In this document: in pieces, positions 35,101-47,100 of the stretch
Numbering within the stretch: position 1 is the first letter of the stretch
Layout: each line of letters opens with the position of its first letter
Source of the DNA: Trileptium ribeirensis
Taxonomy: Eukaryota > Nematoda > Enoplea > Enoplida > Thoracostomopsidae
DNA: 64,000 nucleotides
Direction: 5' to 3'
Assembly: GCA_030248225.1 (NCBI GenBank)
Contig: JASANE010005223.1
Location: 1-64,000 of the forward strand
Translations under genes and position numbers: made by a program
Notes under the pieces: generated by a model
What the model saw: only the letters and a program-made list of their open reading frames with translations
Database searches by the model: none
Told to the model about the DNA's origin: nothing

Positions 35101-38100
35101 CAATAAGTGAAATGATATGCTCCATAATAGGGGCGTTATTTAGTTGAATTTCTATTTTACAATTAGACGATGCACAGTGTCTGCATCTAATGACATTGAT
35201 CCGCATGAGAACCTCACAAATGCAAAAAAATAAATTATAATTTTGAACAGAATCAAACAGTCTATTGAAAGGTGTAAAAAGATAAGCAGTAGAAAAATAA
35301 CAAACATAGTTCCTACGTACAATTGTTTAAGCTACAGCTCGCTAAATTTATAAATCAAAATGACAAATTTCGCGATTTTTAGTGAATTTATTGTAGCCAC
35401 ATGGATCAAGGCGTTTCAACAAACAGCACATACATAATAAGAAGCCAACGCAACTATAATAAGTTATTCGATAAAATTGATCTTGGAGATACAACGCGCA
35501 AATCCTATATTGTAACGTATAAATCCAAATAACTCGGCACAGTCAGACAAATAGCAAAGAACCGACAAAATCACATCTAGACATTTTAAGCATTCAAACG
35601 AGTCCTAACCTGCAATAATTCTAGCCACCACGAGTTAAACTCATTACTGAGGAAAAAGAACAAGCGGATTACTAATTCCACTATCAACCTGTCCTGAAGA
35701 ATATCACCGACATCGTTTTCATTAACTTCCGGGAGATGAATATACAGGAACATATATTTTGACGGATATCTCCCAAACAAAGATGCGAGCGACTCATAAA
35801 TACTTACTTCAGGGTCTCAAGCAAATAGCAAAAGAACAACAACTTACAAAACCATCATAAGACCATGTGGTATACATTCACAAGAACTTATAGTTGCTAA
35901 ATTTCAGGCATTGTAAAGATTTATTAATGTGCCAACATTATTCAACAATAGTTGGCAATAAGCGCAAAATTAAAGACTTACAACCGGCTAAGGATTATGC
36001 GTAGTGAATGGGACAGAAATCTGAATAAGCAACCGACTTACAAACACGAAACTATATATAACTTTTGCCTGCTTATGTACGGAATCGATTATCAGTCCAA
36101 AACATAAAGGAGACCATAACAAGATATTTTGGACGAAATCAAAAGATTGGCTATTTTATGCACTCACAGCAGCACTTAATGCGATCATGTGATAGCATAG
36201 TATATATATAGACGTCTCAGTATGGCGCTGCAGCACTAATCGCAGACAGATGCGCAGATAACTTAAGAGCGATTGCTATTTATGGCCACAAGATGCGAGT
36301 TGACATGTTGGTATGGAACTGAAATAACTGCAGAATACTTGGGTTTGGAATGGTTGAATCAACACTACAATGACATCAGTGTGCTCTTTTGTACACATAG
36401 CCAGGCGCTGGGCAGGTCTTTCGAAGTAGGGGTAAAGGAACAAAGTGACCGTCGGCGAAGTAGTAACTCGTAGGATTGACAGCTCACAATATAACGCTAT
36501 TCAGTGAGTGCCGGGTTATGCGGATCTGCCTGGCAATAAAATCGCCGATACGAAAGCGAAGAATGGAGAAACAGATATTTTGGATATCACTTGGTCGTCG
36601 ATCAAGCAACTAATCACTGTAACATCAACGACCCGCCACTAAATAATGTGGAATGCTGTGTACAGAAACAGCCACTGATTTGATGCTAATATTATGGATC
36701 ATCAAGACGCCGTTTTATTAGCAAAGCTTAGGTGAGGGTACCGCACATTATTATCCACAAAGCCTGTGTCTTTCACGGAGTAAGCCCCATCTGCCGTGAC
36801 GTCGCCAGTTGCCCCTGGATCAGGGAATACCTGGCTATTGTCTATCTTTAACAGAGGCAACTGGTAGTGCATCTCCGAACCTATCGTTACTGCGAGATCA
36901 AACCGTGAGGCAACTGGTAGTGCATCTCTGAACCTATTGTTAATGCGAGATCAATCCGATGACATAATCGCGTTTGCTCATGCTTCCTGATGAGAATCCC
37001 GTGACGCGTGTTCTGACAACAGCAAGCAAAATAGACTAGTCACAACTACTAACCTGTTTTGTAGTTTCCTTGCAAACAATTAGGTTGAAGATATCAGTTA
37101 ACATCGAATTGTATTCATCTGGCAACAATCTTTTTTTGTTTGTGGTCTAAAAAGCATTCAAAATTGTGCATTCCGGATTTATGTAGGCCACGCTATACAG
37201 CCTCCTCTAAATCAAGCCAATTTGTAGCAAATTAGTTCCAATTTCCGTTGAGAAAAAACGCATTACTGTAAGAGTACTGAAGGGGCAGCAGTACAAACGA
37301 CAAATATACAGACAGCGTTCTATTTAATGTAACAGTCTACAATAAAAGCCGCATATCATAGTCATAAATACATGCGGTGCAACAGATTTAATTCTTAAAG
37401 TTCCTCAGATTTCTTAGCGCTTACGATTGGAAAAATATAGCTAGTTTTCATTTATTCAGCAGGTGTTGTAAAAACAGAAGTATGCATGAATTTAATTAGC
37501 GTCGTTTTAGTAAAACTATAAACAGGTTCGCTGCATCAAGCTGGGCATTAAACGGGGAAGTTACACCATGGGCATTCGGTCTGCCAAGATTTTCGAGGTT
37601 GCTAAGTGCATTATGACGCCTTCCACGTGTTTTGAAAACAAGCGTAGAAGCTCACTTTCACTAAAGAATCGCGAAATTTGTGTGATTTTGCGAGTGCTGT
37701 TCGTTCGATGTTCGCTCGAAGTTTGTTCGATGTTCACTCGATAAATTCAAAATTTTGTTCGAAATGTGTTCGAATTTTGTTCGAGACGTGTTCGAAATTT
37801 TTACGGATTTTTTGAATTTGTTCGAAAGCTGTTCGAAATGCGTTCGAGAATAAAAAAAATTGTTCGATTTCTGTTCGATGTCCGTTCGTTCGAAAGGTGG
37901 CACTCATTTTTGGCGAGTACTGTATAATGGCTTTGTAAATGTTCGTGCGACAAGTCGTAGAGCAACCTCATATGCTAAATGGGCATTCTGTGGCCGTTTT
38001 TGTTTTGCAAACTTCCGCTCGTTTCCAAGGTGTAAAGCTAAATGTTCCGCATGTGACCGTGAAAGAACTGCTTACAAGTATTTTTGATTCCCTGATGTTC

Positions 38101-41100
38101 CACACCTTGTGGTCCATTTCAATAACTTATGTCGCATTTGTTGTTGAAACGGAGTTTCCACTGTCGGCGTTAGGGAGAAAAATCGTGAAAATTTCTTTTT
38201 TGTTTGTCGCTATTATTCATAACTCATTTTCAAATAGAAAGATTTCGACAAATTTATTTAGTTCGCAGGAAAAGTGACAACGATGTGCTCCTTAGTTGAA
38301 CAAGAACAGCTCTGACACATTTCGGGTCAAAATGGTAAAAATCCGGTTATTAAGGGTTCTTTGCCAAGTCTGGCCATATGGGTACGTTTTTCGTAGCCCA
38401 TATATATCTCGCGACGCAGGCTTAGCATCGAAAAATGGAGGCCGCCATACAGAACCAGTTGATCGAGATCTACAACTTTGCTGACCACTCCCTGGGGCGC
38501 TGTGAACCGGAATTTGGTTCATTGACAATTGTTCAATAGCAATTTTTCAAATTTGGCCGTGTTATTGCTTGTTTTTACCTTACAAATGAGTGCATATTAT
38601 ACTATCAAGCACGCTGGATACGATGACTTTGCTATAGTGCAACTTGACCACATTATATCGTTTCCTGGGGTTTCAGGGTTTTTGGACGAACCCGATTTCT
38701 AATATGTAGTGTGTTTTCATTTGTCTGATTATGTACTGCGTGCACGGTATCAAAAAAGTTTATATTTAGGGATTTCTTAATGCTGAATACAATGGTTTGG
38801 TTATCTAGTGTCCTTGGTGCATATTACATGACTTTTCACGAATTTTCAATAGGCTTAAGGTCAACGAACCCGATTTCCAGAAAACAGTCTCCCTTCATTT
38901 GTTTGGTTACGTACTGCGAACAGGTCAAGAATTGTCTATATAGGTTTTTCTGACAGCTAAATATGATTTGGTTATTTATAATCCAGCGTGGACATTTCAT
39001 GCCTTTTCATGGATTTCGATGAGTTTAGAGTCAATGAACCCGATTTCCAGAATATATGTAGTCATCTTCCGCTGTTTGGTTACGCGTTGCAAGAATTGTA
39101 TATATAGGTTTTCCCGTAGGCTGAATATGATCGTTTGGTTATCTAAAGTCTCTTATGCCGTTTCAGACGTTTTCATTGGGTTTAGCGTCAAGGAACCCGA
39201 TTTCCAGAAGATAACCGGTCTTCAGTAGTTTGGTACATGGCATCAAAAATAGTTTCATAGACGTTTTACGGTATGTTGAATAGAATCATTTTGTTATCTA
39301 AAGTCCAGCGTTAATATTTAATGCCTTTTCAGAGGTTTTCAATAGGTTACCCGATTTCCAAAATATATTCATCAGTTGTTAGGTTACGTATTGCGTATGG
39401 GTCACCTAGAATTGTCTATATAGGTTTTCCAGTTAGCTGAATACGATAGTTTGGTTATCTGGAGACTACCACAAATACATGATGAGTTGTCAGTTGTTTT
39501 CGGTCGGTTTAGTGTGTCCGAGGTTTTGGGCTTTCAATGGGTTCAGTGTTCAAGAGGTTTTAGGATGGTACATTCACCAAACACATCTGATTAAATAAAA
39601 AAACTTAAAAATGAAACCATGGTTGCTCCGTTTCACCCTCGCTTGCGTGTTACTAGTTTCTATTGTAGAGAAGCGATTGAACTGAAAACATAATTTACAT
39701 CTTTGTAAATTATTTCATTAGAGAAAACGTTAACGCAAAAAATATAAAGAACTTAAATTTTTAAATCATTAACGTTTCATTTCTACGGTACACAGTAACG
39801 ATTAGAGTAATAAGTGCGAATAGTTCTAGCTGTGTTTTTGCCGTTTTGGTAGACGAGATAAAATCCAGAATTTGATCAAGACTATCTTGGCCTACTTTAG
39901 AATGGATATTATGGCCTCGTTAGCCTATCATAAACTTGTATAGTAATTTAGGTAGATCCCACGAACATCCGATTAATAAACTGTAACCATTGTAGTAACA
40001 TCCTAGCGACATTTTGCAATATAGTCATCAGATTGATCAAGTAGGTGCAACACATACGATGCGTTACCAGGGCTAAATGCGGATAAATATGTATAGTTTG
40101 TGTTGCGTGCTACCCAATACTATAGTACGTCTAATTCACTATTGCATTTGCATATACGATGCGTTACCAGGGCTAAATGCGGATAAATATGTCTAGTTTG
40201 TGCTGCGTGCTACCCAATACTATAGTACGTCTAATTCACTATTGCATTTGTATATTACTATGCGGTGCCCTATAGATTTGCCTCACGGGTAAAATAATCG
40301 GCTAATTGTCGCCACTAGTTTGTACACCCTAGCCGCACCTACTTCATATAGTACTCTGTACTCATTTAAAAAGTCTCCAAACTGTAATAATAACTTATTC
40401 TGCAATAACTGTAAAAATGACTAATATTCATATGATTTGGCAAGTAAATGTATTATTGATTTATTTTTCCTTTACGTCTAATTAGATACTGAGAATAGGA
40501 GCATGAAATAGTTGAAACAATGGTTCTTGGCCAATACATCAATATACGCTAAGTTTCTAACTATAGTAGCATCACTGGATTTTTCCCGGAGACAGGAACA
40601 GAGAGGTTTTGGGTAGAAATTTATTAGATAGTGTCATATTATCACTCGGGTTCACCTTTCAACCCGATGCTTCAAAGGTTTAACAGTTATAGAAACTCAC
40701 ATCCACTACGAGTGGCTTTTAAGACACACTGTAATGAAATACACATACCGCCTATGAACTCTCAGAATAGCTGGCGATGCAAAAGTCCTACGCCTTCAAC
40801 GCAACCAAATGTTTTTTCAAGAGAGCTAAAAGGATAAGACACTCGGTCTTGCATTTGAGATTGTTATCAGCGAAAAATTTACAGATAATCCAATCAGTCG
40901 TGTTTGTAGCCCTAGTCATAATTGTGAAAATAATAAAAAAAGTTATATGGCAACATAACAAGAACTCACATTTCGAGATGAATTTGCTTGCTCTCCAGCA
41001 CTGCTAGTTTCTGGACCATCACCACTTGGTCCAGAAGACCCATTTTCTGTCGGTTGACAGACTGTTGACTGCTTCATTTCTCTATCAAGAGTCTTTCTGA

Positions 41101-44100
41101 TATAGTGCACCGTTTCAGAACGATCAGGATTGGGTATCGATTCCAAATGATTTAATATCTGAATCACGGAAATTATTCGCAAGTTACTCCAAATAATTGA
41201 CATAGACCGTATTTCAAAAATATGTAAAATTACTGAATCGAATATGATAATATTATGTTTACATGTGAGTAGTGGTAAAAACAATCATACTTCCGTTTAA
41301 GTGTGAATGGATGACTGATATTTAGAAATAATTAAAATGAGTTGTCAGTTGTTTAAAAACGTTAAGAGAGAGAAGACAAATTACGTTCTGCAAACACTGG
41401 TTTAGACTAATTTAGAGAAGCTGCAAAGCAAGAAAATGTGCACAATAAATGCTGTATCACTGTTCTGTTACATTTCGAGTATTTATGAACATGTGTAAGA
41501 AAACATCAATATCTCACAACTTAACTAATTCATAATGTTATTGCTGTTAACCTCTGCGCAATAAAACACCAACACTACTAGTCACGTAGTTTATCATCAT
41601 ATCAGAGGAAAAGCATCGTCTGTTAGCTGGTTAAATCTATAAAGGTTTTTCCTTATACTATACAGATATTAATTATCGCTGAAACGAAGATTAGGTACTT
41701 CGTATAAGATTTGATTTTGGTGTTATCTCTCGAAAAACAAACGACCATACTCATTACACAATGTCAGCAAAAGCGTCTAAATGTGTCCACATTTAGCCAA
41801 TGCGGCAAACAACTATGGCGTGGCTTAGATAACTTCATTACAAATTGCGACCTTTCTGTGGTTAAACTTCTTTAACCAGACTCGTTTGCGTTCGATAATA
41901 TACACTCGCATAGTTACTGCCATGCACCAGAAAAATATCATCAAAAGTCAAAGTGTAATCATAGCACTTTAGTAAAATAAAACCTAATATGAAACCTAAA
42001 ACAGACTTACTGATTTTTTGTGTACTTTCACCAACGTATGGAGGATAGTTTTAATAGTTCTCAGCGGAGTATCACTAGGTCGTGTTTTCCACGATGCTTG
42101 GGGAAACGCTTCCATGAATCGATGCATTTCCAACAATATCCTGTCCAGCTGCAGATCGGTTTGAATATCAGGAAGCATACGAGATAGTTTCCACAGACAC
42201 TACAACATCGATAAATTTTCTGTCGTGATCTATTCTAAGGATACCATAACGTTAATATGGCGTACAACTAATAGACAGTTACCAAATTTTTGCTCAACGT
42301 TAAGATGATGTCTTGCGCTAAATTTAGTAATACATAATACTACATGTTGCGTAAATTATAACACTATCTGTCCTACAAAGCTTTGGATTGTATATCAGAC
42401 AAAATACGTGACAGTTTCCACAGATACATAATTATTCCTGCTAGGTTGTAACGCGCATGATAATATACAATGTGGGCATATATGACGTACAATTAAAAGT
42501 CTCCGGCCGAAATTTTATGGTCAGCATTCTTTTATGCAATGTCTTACGCCAAACTTGGTAAGCTACAATATTGTATGCATTTAAACGTCATCTTGACCTA
42601 AAGCACACGTCTATACTTTCCTAATAATGTTACTTAGGTACAGTCACGGACAAAAGTAAGAACGCAAAAGGCGGACGCAAATGCCATAAAAGATGCATGA
42701 AATCCCATAAACTAGTAACTCTATCGAGATTGCAGAACGTAGTGAAGCATAGGTACACCTACACCTTTTGCGTACAAAGCCAATAAGCTCTCGAAAGCGT
42801 ACGTCGATATCTTATAAGTGGATATCACACAATACCGTAAAAGTTGGGCGGTAATCCTTCGTTGTCGAACATGATTTTTTAAGGGAATAGCAAAAGTAAG
42901 AACAAAGGTAACACCGGCAATAAGTTTCCCATGCCCCAAAACCCCAAAGTGCAAACTATCAGCGACGTAACAGTAAAATTTGGAATTTTGGTTCGATGAA
43001 CCATGGTGACGCCATACACCCGTACCTATAGAACCATAGATCGCAGAGCAAAATCAACACCATCAATGAGTTTGCCATGCCCGAAAACCCCCAAAGTAAA
43101 ACATTTCAGGCACCCAGAACGTCAGACCAAATTTTCGAATTTTGAGTCGAGGAACTACGAGGGTGCCAGACGTCAAACCCCACAAACCGGAATCTTAATG
43201 GAAAAACAAAAAATAGGCGTCAGCATTTATAATTTTACTATGAAATAAAAGCAAGAAGAGATAAAATTCGAAAGTTAAGATAAAAATAACATTGCTTCCG
43301 TGAAGGGTACTACAATGGGGTAAAATGGGGCCAAAAACCCACATTTTGACACCTGACCCCGGAACCGGACCCCACATGAAAAAACACCCAGGGATGTACA
43401 CGATAAATCCACTATGAAGGTTCGAATGAACTTAAAATTATGAAAATAGGTTAAGTCGGTATCTAGTTATGGCCGATCACACGCACACACACAGGCGGAA
43501 TTTAAAAGATTTCACCACTGCAACACACAATCGCCACTACGTTTCAAACGGTCTGATTATCTTAAATTAATAACAAAATGACGTATTCGTGTCGTAACCA
43601 AGTATAAATATGATCTATCTTATTGTAATAGAATTTAATTCAACAATGTCATTAAAACATGTAGTAGTGCTTTCAATGAAGTAGTTTTTCTTAAAACATT
43701 AAAGAATCCAGTATACATGCGAAAATTCGTAGGCCGTTATGCGCTACAAATTTCATCACACGTGAGCGAACATTTTAAATAGCCAAATGCAATACGTGCA
43801 CCGAACAACGTACCATACTTCGAAGGTACGACTTAAACAATGTAGTCCTTGATAAACAACTAATGTAATAACTAATTATTAGTTGTTAAAGCCGGCAAAT
43901 ATTACTTACCTTCATCACAAGTTCCAAAAATTTAGCCGAACACGTTTCGCTGCGAACGCAATCGTGAAGCAGTCGAACCAGTGCAACAAGGCAATGCGTA
44001 GCATCCGATCGTTCAACCAGCTTCACAACCATCACATTTATTGATCGTATAACCTGAAGACAAAAATTCACTGCAAAGCCAAAACAAACTTTTGTTTTTA

Positions 44101-47100
44101 AATCAACACTCGCCGCTATAAATACAAGTCATGGTTTAAATTATAATTATGTATATAAACTGTGATAACTCATGACTTATAATAATTTTTCACGGAAGCT
44201 CAGCTGATACACACGGGAATCTATAAAAAACTTTGTAATCAAACATACAAGTCATGGTTTAAATTGTAATTATGTACATAAATTATGATAACTCATGACT
44301 TATAATAATTTTTCACAGAAGCTCCGCTGATGCATATGGGAATCTATAAAAAACTTCGTAATCAAACATTATGTCTTGCTATAAACGTTAACATCATATA
44401 CAAATGTAAATTTACGTATTAAGCAAGATTAAAGTCATAAATATATTTAATAAGCATGTAATTTATAAAATGTAGCATAAATGTTTCTTATCCAGCTATA
44501 TAAGCCATTTCTTACGTGAGGTCCATCTGGTATGGCAGTGAGCCTCTGATCAAGCAGAACTGTAATGAGATTGTATATCAAGTCTTTCAGCGGACCGTCA
44601 CCAGCTTCACGCGTTAACCCGGGACAGTTGACCAACTGAAATTAAACAAAATATGACAGTGGTCCACAATAACACTTGCATCTTAACTTGGGGGCACGAG
44701 TACGGAGACACATTACGACTACTAGTATTAAATTTATCTGGAATCTCGTGCGCAGTTTCCCGATCAGAACAGAACGTTGTTATTGTTATATATCAGTCCT
44801 CTAATTTTGCCAAAAAATAGTTATCGTATAAGCATGAAGGGCTGCTACTGTGCCTGCCAAAAACGACAGACGGATTTTGAACCCACAGATTTCGATGGAA
44901 CATTTCCCGCATTATTTTGAAAACAAATTTTTTTGGAATACATTTAGAACAGTTCCAAACAAAAATATATATAGTACTCGAGATTGGTTATGGTACTACG
45001 AGCAAGCAGCGAGCGAACATTGAGCGGGCAAACAACGAGCGACCGAAAATAAACCCTAAAATTACAATATAAAATTTTATTTTTACACGAGCAGCGGTAA
45101 ATTTGGCGAGTACTGTACTAACACTATTATACCCTTAAATGTTCGATTAGATTTTACTTGTAGATACTATCGAACAGAAGTAGAACACATTGGAAAAGTT
45201 TTCGAACGTACACCGAACAAGTCTCGAACAAGCCGCAGTAATTTCTGGTCAAAGAATATAAAAAATCCATTTTACGCAAAATATTATCATAATGTTTATA
45301 AATTCCATAAGAAGCCACAAAGTTAAGCATAACACAATGCACAATATATTAGTTCGGTTTTAAATGGGACAAATGGTACTTGATGCACAAAGAAGTTCCA
45401 AGCAATAATTAAATTTACGCAGCATCATCACTGTATACTAAATAAAACCACACAGACCGGGTAACTATAGTTTCATTTTTGCAAAAAATGAAAGCTTGAC
45501 AGTAACTCAATAACTGCTACAGCTTTTCAATCGACACGCAGGCTTTTCAACAATAACACTCAGCCAAATATTAAGTAATTTTAGTTTATTCACTGAAACT
45601 ATCAGTACAGACAAGAGTGGATCAGCCAAAGACAAGAGATTATTACACAGCGCAGCAGCTGCACTACAGCTGATCGAAAAATTAGCTGAGGAAGGGGCTA
45701 AATATTTTCGGAACGACACACTCCACGTCACTACATCAATTCCTACGTACGCAGTGAGTAACCAGAACAGAAATGAGCCGGAGCCGGAACTCCAATTCTT
45801 TACAAGAACCGGAACCTGGTCTTATCAATAATGTAAAATAAAACGAAGCATTAATGAGCCTATTGTTTCTTGGGTTGAACGATGGGTATACAGGGTTATT
45901 TAATCAGTTAAACACGATGGTTTTACGTAAGTAGTACGATACGTTTTACGTAACTTTCCGTAAGTTGGTACCCTTCTGAGGTGCTGTATAGCCCATAAAT
46001 GCACAATTTCGCTAATAAAATTGTGAAATTTTAGCACTTTTTTAATTAGTTGGACGTTGAGCAACATAATTGGTCTACAGATCAATACAATGCAAAAAAA
46101 ACAGCCGGATGCGAGGAATGCAATTGTACTTGCGTGGAAAGCAACAAATTCGGGAGCTACTAGAGCCCTACAATGTAAAATGTTTTTCTTAAAATCGTAA
46201 TTTTCTTGAAATATATCTTTATTAACTTCGAATGTTTGCACCTAGTGTTCTTTTGCTAATGCAAGGTAAAGACGAACAATTCCGAAATGATAAGAGTAAA
46301 ATACTGCTGGATGTAATGCAAACTAAATGCGTCAGTCACTAAATCAAAAAGCCAGCTGTTTTCAAAATTTCTCGGCCAATGGGGTTAGCCTCCACCAGTC
46401 TCTGAAAAAATCGGGATAAAAATGCTTATTTAGTGGACTTAATTGGAAAAAATACATTTTTATAGCAATATGTCACAAAATTTCGAATTTTTTCGACACA
46501 GCCATTCCCCCGCTTACCAAGTAGGCCCACGTTTTCTGCATTTGTGCGGAGAACCCAGGATATTATGTTAAAAATTTATAGCCTACCCTTAATGTACTAC
46601 CCTAGCAGTATTTCTGCCTTTTGTGCCTTTGATGAGTGCTCAGGAAGTACAATCTGAAACCTCGAATTAGGCGACGAACCCTGCTCGCCTGTTTTCCCTC
46701 GCCGGCGAATTACTAGTGCCAATTTTCAGCAAAACGGTTTTACGTTTACATAAGAAGTATCTGATAAAGACACAAATTGGCAGTAGTTTGTCGCAAGAAT
46801 TGCTAGACAACGGCATAGTTATATAAAGCAGGAACTGTTGGACAACGTCATAGCTAACAAATTCTGGACTAAGGAGTATTATAATTCTGGTTATAAATAT
46901 GTTAGTATTTGACTGACTGTTGTTATATCTTTGTGCCTTTAAAACTGTTCAGTAACTATAGGTGGTTTAGTAGGGAGAAAATATTTCGTCTTTGTTATAC
47001 AAATAGCACCAGAAATAGTGTTGTACTTATAATTAAGCCTGTTAGCTAAGCTAATTTAACGAGGCTTATTACAAATTTAGCCAGTACATATCCAAAACCT

